Shown: one piece after another, positions 28,610 to 35,146 of the stretch
Position numbering within the stretch: position 1 is the stretch's first letter
Layout: every line of letters starts with the position of its first letter
NCBI GenBank assembly: GCA_016776925.1
Contig: JADHSL010000021.1
Location: 1-35,146 of the forward strand
Direction of reading: 5' to 3'
Source: Pirellulales bacterium
GTDB taxonomy: Bacteria; Planctomycetota; Planctomycetia; Pirellulales; UBA1268
Length of the DNA stretch: 35,146 bases
The notes under the pieces: model-generated
Databases searched by the model: none
Seen by the model: only the letters and a program-made list of their open reading frames with translations
Told to the model about the DNA's origin: nothing
Program-made: the position numbers and the translations under genes

Positions 28610-28828
28610 ACTACATGTTTTTGGTCTCGGAAAGGACTATCGCAACTAAAGATCTAATGTCTCTTGATAATTAATATATTCAAGAACCTTCCGTATGCCA
28701 TTCTTTTCATCAAAAGATCATTATCCTCTTGATTTTTATTGGTGGCTCACTTTCCACTGAATATGCTTGTCAAATTTTATTGAAGCCGCATCAAGAGCAC
28801 TATTACAACCTTGCGACACACTCGGCGG

Positions 28829-29065
28829 CTATCCCCCGTCATCTTTTCGTATCAAAAGATTGACAACAACATTGACGAGCGGAGACACAATAATAATTGT
28901 TGGCCAAGCAATAACCCATGAAAGGCCCCACGCCTTGAGCCAATCAATAACAACTCCGGGTCGGATACCAACATGGAGAAGCGTTATCACCAGTGACATA
29001 AGAGCAGACATCAGAATGGACATCACAAAAGAGAACACAAGCCCATAAAATCTTTTTGGAAACAT
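28829..29065 (-). CDS. DUF2798 family small membrane protein
   Basis: A 78-residue protein with two membrane helices. It has the features I associate with DUF2798: a KRF start, a Phe/Met/Ser-rich first helix (FSFVMSILMSALMSLVITLL), a WLKAWGLSWVIAWP turn and a second helix ending in APLV-like SPLVNVVVNLLIRK. The function of the family is unknown. The ATG at 29065 fits the normal N-terminus. It lies 85 bp downstream of selO on the same strand and could be co-transcribed with it. Confidence 0.75.
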   Translation of the reverse strand: MFPKRFYGLVFSFVMSILMSALMSLVITLLHVGIRPGVVIDWLKAWGLSWVIAWPTIIIVSPLVNVVVNLLIRKDDGG

Positions 29066-29150
29066 ACGCCTACCCGAAGAACTGATTTGGACGACTCAAT
29101 AAAGCCTAATTGGAAGTTTCTAACGATAACAAAGGGACGTTCAATAGCCA

Positions 29151-30626
29151 CTACGTTCCACAAAACGTACAGTACGGCTGGCTTCCGGGTAACGCCCCTT
29201 TTTGATACGGCTCATTTTCTTTTGTTTTTGAAAAAGGTAATTTGAATGCTTCCAGTAGACGATGCGTTGGCTCAAGATCTCCTGACTCTGCCGCGACAAG
29301 GGCTTCTTCAACTTTCAAATTTCTCGGGATAATGACCGGGTTTACAGTTTGCATCCGTTTTGCAACATCAACTACAGAACCAGGCTCTCGAGCGAACCGT
29401 TGCGACCATCGCTTGATCCAATCACTCAATCCGGCAACCTTGGAAAACTCTGGATCCACCTCAGATTGCTCGAGTCCATCAGCTAATGTGACGAATGTTT
29501 CCGTGAAATCTAATTGGGACTCTTCCATGATCTTGAGTAAATCGCTATAGATTGCAGAGTCTTCTTTCTCCAGAGTTGTAAGACCAAGCTTTGCATTTGC
29601 ACCAATCTGAAAATACTTCTCGTAGCACGAGGGGAACGTTTCCAGAATTTCAACAAACTTTCCAACCGCATCCTCTGGATTTCCCGGCACTACCTGAACA
29701 AGACTCTCTGCTAACCGTGCCAGGTTCCACTGGGTGATCGATGGCTGGTTCTGGAAGGCATATCGACCTTGATGATCAATTGAGCTAAACACCGTCTCCG
29801 GATGATAGACATCAAGAAATGCACAAGGCCCATAATCGATTGTTTCACCAGCAATAGAAACATTGTCTGTATTCATAACGCCGTGCACAAAACCGACAAG
29901 CATCCACCGCGACACCAGATCTGCTTGTCGATCAAGCACCGCCTGAAAAAATGCAAAGGGCAAATCATCTGAGTTCCGCAAGTCTGGATAATGCCGATCA
30001 ACTGTGTAAGCAAGCAGCTGTGAGAGATTCTCTTTATCACCCAATGCGGCAGCATATTGGAATGTACCAACACGAATGTGACTCTTTGCTATCCGTGTCA
30101 GAATTGCTCCTGGCAATGGAGTACTTCTCAAGACGCTTTCACCAGTCGCTGTAACCGACAAGCTTCGTGTCGTCGGTATACCTAACGACTCCATGCCTTC
30201 ACTGATGATGTATTCTCGGATCATTGGACCGAGTGCTGCTCGACCATCACCACTGCGCGAATAAGGTGTACGGCCCGATCCCTTGAGTTGAACATCTACT
30301 CGTTGCTTGTCAGGAGTCAGATGCTCACCGAGCAAAATGGCCCGGCCATCACCGAGATTCGTAAAGTGCCCAAACTGATGCCCGGCATATGCCTGAGCTA
30401 TTGGCATTGCCCCAGATGGTATTTCATTGCCTGCAAAGACCTGCGGACCGTCTAAACGAAGAATCTCGATAGTGAGGCCAAGATCCTTGGCCACCGTTTC
30501 GTTCAAAAGAATCTGCCCAGCATGTCGTACCGGCTCAGGTTTTGTAGGAGAGAAGAAAACTTCTGGAAGGTGTGCAAAAGAATTATCAAAGCACCATCCT
30601 GCATCAGACTTTTTTTTTATCGACAC
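29151..30626 (-). CDS. selO: Protein adenylyltransferase SelO (YdiU family)
   Basis: A pseudokinase-fold enzyme that AMPylates Ser, Thr or Tyr of target proteins and is linked to redox stress responses in bacteria (family knowledge). The 491-residue product carries the signature stretch LKGSGRTPYSRSGDGRAALG, followed by GMESLGIPTTRSL. Other family segments are AYAGHQFGHFTNLGDGRAIL, HGVMNTDNVSIAGETIDYGP (catalytic region) and NPVIIPRNLKVEEAL. The C-terminus is PYCTFCGT, with the conserved redox Cys. The length is typical. The start used is GTG at 30626, which reaches the usual WCFDNSFAHLPE opening of the family. No strong ribosome site is visible. Confidence 0.95.
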   Translation of the reverse strand: MSIKKKSDAGWCFDNSFAHLPEVFFSPTKPEPVRHAGQILLNETVAKDLGLTIEILRLDGPQVFAGNEIPSGAMPIAQAYAGHQFGHFTNLGDGRAILLGEHLTPDKQRVDVQLKGSGRTPYSRSGDGRAALGPMIREYIISEGMESLGIPTTRSLSVTATGESVLRSTPLPGAILTRIAKSHIRVGTFQYAAALGDKENLSQLLAYTVDRHYPDLRNSDDLPFAFFQAVLDRQADLVSRWMLVGFVHGVMNTDNVSIAGETIDYGPCAFLDVYHPETVFSSIDHQGRYAFQNQPSITQWNLARLAESLVQVVPGNPEDAVGKFVEILETFPSCYEKYFQIGANAKLGLTTLEKEDSAIYSDLLKIMEESQLDFTETFVTLADGLEQSEVDPEFSKVAGLSDWIKRWSQRFAREPGSVVDVAKRMQTVNPVIIPRNLKVEEALVAAESGDLEPTHRLLEAFKLPFSKTKENEPYQKGALPGSQPYCTFCGT

Positions 30627-30733
30627 AATATTTTCTTAAAACAGTGAGTTACAAAAGGAACGAATGATGCTCCCTGACCAAGATTTGAGGCCTGAGGAGG
30701 AGTTGAAGTTTCTGTCGTATTATTCTGGTCTAT

Positions 30734-30755
30734 AAGGGATCAAAAAGGGATCAAA
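30734..30755. repeat. Perfect 11-bp tandem duplication
   Basis: AAGGGATCAAA occurs twice back to back (30734-30744 and 30745-30755), followed by more A. It lies just beyond the 3' end of the DUF1653 gene. It is probably a simple slippage duplication, with no function visible. Confidence 0.7.
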
Positions 30756-30771
30756 AAATCTACCAATTCGA

Positions 30772-30987
30772 TTATTCATCCAAAAACTCAAAACGTGCCT
30801 TGGGCTCACCAGATATCTCAACCGTTTCCAAAAACATTGCCAAGGGTCGAACCCAGAGCCCTCGATCTCCATAATCGGCTCGATACACAACAAGTTTTTC
30901 AAGGGTTTCGCTATGTGAAGCAACACCAAGTACGACGTAATGATTTCCCTTGTAGTGTCGATAGCGGCCACATTTCAAGTCATGCAT
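30772..30987 (-). CDS. DUF1653 domain protein
   Basis: A 71-residue protein that is essentially one DUF1653 domain: GRYRHYKGNHYVVLGVASH, then SETLEKLVVYRADYG and GLWVRPLAMFLETVE. These are the family's conserved features, and the domain is a small beta-rich module of unknown function found across bacteria. The ATG at 30987 gives a standard N-terminus (MHDLKCGRYRHYKG). An in-frame TTG at 30999 would add four residues. It is a single gene on the minus strand, upstream of selO by about 145 bp. Confidence 0.88.
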   Translation of the reverse strand: MHDLKCGRYRHYKGNHYVVLGVASHSETLEKLVVYRADYGDRGLWVRPLAMFLETVEISGEPKARFEFLDE

Positions 30988-31208
30988 TGTCTTCACCAAC
31001 CGTACACTACACTTCGAACGAGAGGAGCATACTTGACTGAATTCAAGTCAAAGACATACTCCAGAAAACGCCATTCCAAGCAACTCTATTTCTACCACAG
31101 AGAGTCAGAGGACATTGTGTTGCTCTGCAAAAGCATTCGATTTAATAAAGTCCCGATATGAATACATCCACCTAGTGTAGTCTCATCGCTCTTTTCATTT
31201 GATACAAG

Positions 31209-31607
31209 ATGATGCCTCAACACCTTTTTGTTTATGGGACACTTCGGCCACAATTAGCACGTGGTGAAGCACAAGTCCTTATTGCCGCACTTAAAATAGT
31301 TGGATCGGCTACTGTTCAGGGCAAGTTATATGACTTTGGTGCGTATCCTGGGGTCACAAATGAGAAGGGACTTGTGTTCGGAGACCTCCTTCTTCTCAGC
31401 AGCGATAAACAATTACATCTTCTGGATGCGTATGAGGAGTGCAACGGCAGTTCACCCCTCTTTACTCGTTCAATTACCACTGCTCGAATATCTGATGGCA
31501 CGTCGATTGCTGCTTGGATCTACCTGTTTTGTGGTCGAGCAGAGCCCGGCGTGTTGATTGCGAGTGGCGACTACCAACAGTTCATGCGAAGCCGATTCAG
31601 CAACTGA
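31209..31607 (+). CDS. Gamma-glutamylcyclotransferase-like (GGCT/AIG2) protein
   Basis: A 132-residue enzyme-like protein of the GGCT/AIG2 fold, which releases 5-oxoproline from gamma-glutamyl compounds. The N-terminal substrate loop LFVYGTLRP is at residues 6-14, and GKLYDFGAYPGV follows. The probable catalytic Glu is in LDAYEEC (E76; the family pattern is LD-x-x-E). The length is right for the YtfP-like bacterial members. Substrate cannot be told from sequence. The ATG at 31209 is immediately followed by a second ATG (31212), and either could be used. Confidence 0.88.
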   Translation: MMPQHLFVYGTLRPQLARGEAQVLIAALKIVGSATVQGKLYDFGAYPGVTNEKGLVFGDLLLLSSDKQLHLLDAYEECNGSSPLFTRSITTARISDGTSIAAWIYLFCGRAEPGVLIASGDYQQFMRSRFSN

Positions 31608-31944
31608 TTCCATCCAACTCTTCATAGAATGAGATGAGATTTGCCATCTTTTTTAGCAATGTCCTCAAGGAATGCCAACTTTTCGGGCGTCTAGCACAGG
31701 TGAGTTGCAGAAGGAAGCCCAGTTTTTAAGATAAGGATAGTTGTTTCCGGATGGCATGTCATTTGCTGCTTGTAACGATTTGGTCTGTGACTATTTTCGA
31801 CACCGAACAGGCGGCTGCATTCAAACGGAACTCCTCGGCTATTCTCGGCCCTGCCGGAGATGCAGATCGATGTCGCGTCGTCCTGCAGTCGACAGGCTTC
31901 AATGTTTTCTCATCCCCCCTCAAAACTAAGGACGAACTTCAGTT
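31608..31944 (+). other. 337-bp upstream region of glnII
   Basis: No recognised gene lies here. A 65-codon frame (ATG 31751, stop 31946-31948) begins with a hydrophobic stretch, and its stop overlaps the glnII start in ATGA, so it could be a short upstream reading frame or chance. I see no convincing match to a glutamine riboswitch, nor a clear sigma-70 or sigma-54 promoter. A purine-rich AAGGA lies 11-16 nt before the glnII ATG. Confidence 0.4.
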
Positions 31945-32970
31945 ATGAGCACGAAATCCAAACTGGAATACATCTGGCTTGATGGTTATAAGCCAACGCA
32001 AAGCCTTCGATCGAAGACTCGAGTTGAGTCAGATTTTGGTGGCACTCTTGAAGAGTGCCCAATGTGGTCTTTTGATGGCAGTAGCACTGAACAGGCAACT
32101 GGCGGTGATTCTGACTGTCTTTTAAAACCAGTAGCCGTTTTCCCAGATCCGGGCCGAAAGAATGGATACCTCGTCATGACCGAGGTGCTCAATGCTGATG
32201 GCTCACCTCACGAGTCGAATGGCCGGGCAACCATTGAGGAGGATGACGAAGACTTCTGGTTTGGTTTTGAACAAGAGTACTTCCTGTGGTGTACAGCGAA
32301 CAATAACCCACCAGGGTTTCCACCCGGGGGTTATCCTGCTCCGCAGGGGCCATACTACTGTTCCGTCGGTGCATCGAATGCCCACGGCCGAGACTGTGTT
32401 GATGAACATCTTGACGCCTGCCTTGAAGCCGGAATCAACGTTGAAGGAATCAACGCTGAAGTAGCTGCCGGCCAGTGGGAATTCCAGGTTTTTGCCAAGG
32501 GTGCAAAACGTGCCGGTGATGAAATATGGGTTGCTCGGTACCTGCTTGAACGCATTGGCGAAAAATATGGCTATGCAATTGATTGGCATCCGAAACCACT
32601 TGGCAAAACTGACTGGAACGGGTCTGGTATGCATGCAAACTTCTCAAATGAATTGATGCGTACATGTGGTGATAAAGAAGTCTTCACCACTATTTGCGAA
32701 GGTTTTGGTGGTGTTGTTGAAAGGCATATTTCCGTTTATGGTGCCGACAACGACCAACGCTTGACCGGTCAACACGAAACGCAAAGCATTGACCAGTTTA
32801 GTTACGGTGTTTCTGACCGTGGTGCATCCATTCGTATTCCTGTTGGCACGATTGATGATGGCTGGAAAGGCCGTCTTGAAGATCGCCGACCTGCTTCGAA
32901 TGCTGACCCATACAAGGTCGCTGCTGCAATTATCAAGACTGTCAAAGGTGCTGCCGGAGCTGCAGTCTGA
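31945..32970 (+). CDS. glnII: Glutamine synthetase type II (eukaryotic-like)
   Basis: ATP-dependent ligation of ammonia to glutamate, giving glutamine. The 341-residue length and motifs are of GSII, not the roughly 470-residue GSI. It has an early WSFDGSSTEQA (beta-grasp domain end) and catalytic Glu-rich GFEQEYFLW. Other active-site segments are GINAEVAAGQWEFQV, NGSGMHANFSNE, RLTGQHETQSIDQFSYGV, RGASIRIP and LEDRRPASNADPY. There is no adenylylation loop, so control should be transcriptional or allosteric. It is a single gene with its own strong terminator at 33000. GSII is found in eukaryotes and scattered bacteria such as rhizobia, Streptomyces and planctomycetes. Confidence 0.96.
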   Translation: MSTKSKLEYIWLDGYKPTQSLRSKTRVESDFGGTLEECPMWSFDGSSTEQATGGDSDCLLKPVAVFPDPGRKNGYLVMTEVLNADGSPHESNGRATIEEDDEDFWFGFEQEYFLWCTANNNPPGFPPGGYPAPQGPYYCSVGASNAHGRDCVDEHLDACLEAGINVEGINAEVAAGQWEFQVFAKGAKRAGDEIWVARYLLERIGEKYGYAIDWHPKPLGKTDWNGSGMHANFSNELMRTCGDKEVFTTICEGFGGVVERHISVYGADNDQRLTGQHETQSIDQFSYGVSDRGASIRIPVGTIDDGWKGRLEDRRPASNADPYKVAAAIIKTVKGAAGAAV

Positions 32971-32999
32971 TTCTCAAGAAACATTTTGTTTCACATGAT

Positions 33000-33040
33000 A
33001 AAGGGTCTCCCGGAATTTTATTTCGGGAGACCCTTTCTTT
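33000..33040 (+). terminator. Strong terminator between glnII and the convergent kinase
   Basis: The arms 33000-33012 and 33024-33036 are perfectly complementary over 13 bp (AAAGGGTCTCCCG). They are extendable inward by A-T pairs and followed on the plus strand by CTTTTAC. It lies 30 bp after the glnII stop and directly abuts the kinase stop codon (33040-33042). It probably acts mainly on the plus strand, and perhaps on both. Confidence 0.82.
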
Positions 33041-34053
33041 TACTGGTCCTGATTTTCAAGCTTACGAAGCACCTGAAGTGTGTACGCTGAGTCAAGAAGT
33101 CGCACTGCATCAAGCATCTCCTGCATTGTTTGGAATCGGTTTGCTGTTTTTTTCTCAAGCGCTTTCATAACAATGTCATCAAGTTCTTTTGGGATGTTTT
33201 TTTCGGGAGCAAGCGTTGATGGTGGGCATGGGTCATTATGAATAATATTCTCAAATGTTTCTTGAATCACACGACCCCGAAATGGCTCCCGAAGAGCAAT
33301 TGCCTCGTATAGCACGACACCCATGCTGAAAATATCACTCCGTTCATCGATTGTTGCCCGATTGGTATTCACTTGTTCAGGCGACATATAGAGTGGCGTA
33401 CCCGGTCGATCTCCTGCCATGGTTAGGGACTGGTCTGCCTCCCCTTGCTGAATGACTTGTGGACGACCAGGTCCATCATCCGGCTGACCCCATACTTTAG
33501 CTACACCCCAATCAAGTAATATGACCTCACCAAAGTTACCCACCCAGATATTTTCGGGCTTCACATCTCGATGAATGACTCCTCTGGCGTGAGCATAGAG
33601 AAGAGCAAGTCCAGCGGTCATAACAATTTCTACTCGCCGGCGAAGATCAAACTCTGCCACTGTGACGGGATCTTTCTGAGCAACGCGAGATAGTATCGTA
33701 AACAGGTTTTCCCCAGAAATACGTTTCATCGTAAAATAAAGACCCTGGCGGTGATCCCGCCCAATGTCATAGACAGGTACCGTGTTTGGGTGCTGGAGTT
33801 GCGCTGTTATCCGTGCTTCTCGAAGGAGTCGCTGATTTTCTTGCTTATCAAGAAGATACTTCGTGAGTAACGACTTCATCACAACGGTTCGACCTGTCAT
33901 TTGATCAAAGCAGGTTCTCAGGATAGCGCATCCACCTCGAGCCATCTCTCGGTACCCGGTATATTTATCAACACCCTCGGGAATAACTTTAGGGAGCGCA
34001 TAGTCGGTTGCCGAAAGAAAAATTGGGCCTTGACCATCTACTTCTGTTGGCAT
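33040..34053 (-). CDS. Soluble Ser/Thr protein kinase (Hanks type)
   Basis: A 337-residue cytoplasmic kinase covering one kinase domain, with no membrane helix or sensor domain. Visible subdomains are a loose Gly-rich loop at 39-44, catalytic Lys K60 (VVMK), alpha-C Glu E79, catalytic loop HRDVKPEN at 161-168 (D163, N168), metal-binding D181 in DWG (instead of DFG), and SPEQ at 224-227 in the APE position. Together they indicate an active kinase. DWG-type kinases are frequent in planctomycetes. The ATG at 34053 follows a strong AAGGAG ribosome site 6 nt away. It is a single minus-strand gene facing glnII. Substrates are unknown. Confidence 0.93.
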   Translation of the reverse strand: MPTEVDGQGPIFLSATDYALPKVIPEGVDKYTGYREMARGGCAILRTCFDQMTGRTVVMKSLLTKYLLDKQENQRLLREARITAQLQHPNTVPVYDIGRDHRQGLYFTMKRISGENLFTILSRVAQKDPVTVAEFDLRRRVEIVMTAGLALLYAHARGVIHRDVKPENIWVGNFGEVILLDWGVAKVWGQPDDGPGRPQVIQQGEADQSLTMAGDRPGTPLYMSPEQVNTNRATIDERSDIFSMGVVLYEAIALREPFRGRVIQETFENIIHNDPCPPSTLAPEKNIPKELDDIVMKALEKKTANRFQTMQEMLDAVRLLDSAYTLQVLRKLENQDQ

Positions 34054-34203
34054 CTTTCACTCCTTCTGAGGTAAAATCATGGTGTTGCTCAAAAACCGCA
34101 ATCCGTCAAATACACCTACTTATACTATTCAAAAGTGTTCAGGAAGTATTTGTGGGTTCTTATTTTATTCTACTTCTAGCTTCCTCTCAGTTGGTGAGCA
34201 AAC

Positions 34204-34974
34204 GTGACTCCACCACAAAGCCTTATCACAGGACACAGAGGAGCTTCTTCTGTAGCTCCCGAAAACACATTGTCAGCATTTCGGACAGCATGGGAAATAG
34301 GATGTGACGCTGTCGAAGGTGACTTCAGACTCACGCGTGACGGCATAATTGTTTGCATACATGATGCCAATACGCAACGGACTACTGGCATTGACAAAGA
34401 AATTTCAGAAGTCTCATTCAGCTCATTACAGAAACTTGACTTCGGTGCTTGGAAGGATGCCCGTTTTGCTGGAGAAGCATGCCCAACCATTGACGAAGTA
34501 CTTGCAACTGTTCCACCACACCGACATATCTTTATTGAACTGAAGACGGGTCCGGAAATCATACAGCCGCTGAAGACGTCTCTACACAAATCATCTCTAC
34601 TAAAAGAACAAATTATTCTGATCACGTTCAATAAAGAAACTGCGAACCAATGCAAGCGTTTTCTTCCTGAATACCGGCTCCATTGGCTTACTGAATTCCA
34701 GCGTCTTGAAAACAAACCGAACTCTTGGTTTCCATCTGCTAAAGAACTTGCTACCACTGCTCATGGTATTGGTGCGGATGGTGTTGGCCTTCAAGCGAAT
34801 CGTCATGCTGTTACAAAACAGTTTCTACGGCAATTAAGGGCTGCCGGAATATCTGAATTTCATGTCTGGACTGTAGATGATCCAGAAGATGCAATTTTTT
34901 TTATTCACGAAGGCGCTTTTGCCGTGGCAACAAATACCCCTGGTCGATTAAGGGACCACATACAGGTTCCATAA
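34204..34974 (+). CDS. Glycerophosphodiester phosphodiesterase
   Basis: Hydrolyses glycerophosphodiesters to glycerol-3-phosphate and an alcohol, feeding phosphate and lipid turnover. The 256-residue TIM-barrel protein opens with the diagnostic GHRGASSVAPENT (H11, R12). The metal-binding E and D lie in DAVEGDFRLTRDG, the second active-site His in VCIHD, and it ends with VWTVDDPEDA and TNTPGRL, the usual GDPD C-terminus. No signal peptide is present, so it is cytoplasmic and UgpQ-like rather than the periplasmic GlpQ form. The start is GTG at 34204, with GGTGAG about 7 nt upstream. No Pho-box-like repeat is visible before it despite the phosphate theme of the window. Confidence 0.93.
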   Translation: MTPPQSLITGHRGASSVAPENTLSAFRTAWEIGCDAVEGDFRLTRDGIIVCIHDANTQRTTGIDKEISEVSFSSLQKLDFGAWKDARFAGEACPTIDEVLATVPPHRHIFIELKTGPEIIQPLKTSLHKSSLLKEQIILITFNKETANQCKRFLPEYRLHWLTEFQRLENKPNSWFPSAKELATTAHGIGADGVGLQANRHAVTKQFLRQLRAAGISEFHVWTVDDPEDAIFFIHEGAFAVATNTPGRLRDHIQVP

Positions 34975-35146
34975 CAATTATCGTGCACGCTTTGTTTGTA
35001 TATTTCAAAAGCATCTCTTTACACGTCCGCACAACAATGAATGCGCTGTGAATACATACAAGCGTCCCGTTTTTACAACTACTTGCGCCGAAAGGCTTTG
35101 CTGTTCGCTTCCCTACTCCCCGCCAAGAGCCAGTCGTCTATACTGA

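Noticed and set aside
31185-31201. Two TCAT motifs before the GGCT-like gene
   Set aside because: Spacing is 12 bp rather than 11 and the flanking bases do not match.
35079-35144. Possible C-terminal end of a minus-strand gene entering from the right edge (21 residues, ending KAFRRK)
   Set aside because: Too short to distinguish from chance. The adjoining sequence would decide it.

Overview
The window most likely comes from a member of the Planctomycetota, with moderate to low G+C by eye. The main clues are three large pseudopilin-like proteins (prepilin leader plus a long secreted domain, one with the planctomycete-typical DUF1559 H-x9-DG tail), a stand-alone Ser/Thr kinase with a DWG motif, a polytopic HflK-like protein and a vitamin-K-carboxylase-like HTTM protein. 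No 16S gene or other taxonomic marker is present, so the assignment is an inference. I saw no tRNA, rRNA, CRISPR array, insertion sequence or phage gene.

Region 1 (1-9508): the nearly complete catalase-peroxidase gene katG, cut by the left edge, then a full phosphate-uptake operon pstS-pstC-pstA-pstB-phoU. PstC and PstA are the long forms. PstC carries a roughly 420-residue extracytoplasmic, propeller-like insert and PstA a roughly 250-residue insert with a coiled coil. A Pho-box-like site (two 11-bp-phased CTCAT half-sites plus TATGAT) lies upstream of pstS. A perfect stem-loop separates pstS from pstC.

Region 2 (9509-13183): four tandem 11-bp Pho-type half-sites precede a strongly terminated pseudopilin gene with biased codon use. 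This suggests an abundant secreted pseudopilin in the phosphate-starvation regulon. A P1B-type metal ATPase with an unusual CPS metal motif follows.

Region 3 (13225-24948): an ABC-2 permease on the minus strand diverges from a tight seven-gene plus-strand operon. The operon encodes three SPFH proteins (polytopic HflK-like, HflC-like, HflK-like), an ABC ATPase, a second ABC-2 permease with a roughly 200-residue external domain, a membrane-anchored helical-repeat protein and a gamma-carboxylase-like HTTM protein. Two junctions overlap by 4 bp (ATGA). No FtsH gene is present. This is the best candidate for an undescribed system: a membrane SPFH cage with its own ABC transporter and a possible carboxylase.

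Region 4 (25061-35146): a DUF1559 pseudopilin, two small membrane or secreted unknowns, and a minus-strand paralogue of the Pho-linked pseudopilin. These are followed by housekeeping and accessory genes: DUF2798, SelO (YdiU), DUF1653, a gamma-glutamylcyclotransferase-like protein, eukaryotic-type glutamine synthetase II with a strong terminator, a soluble Ser/Thr kinase and a glycerophosphodiester phosphodiesterase.
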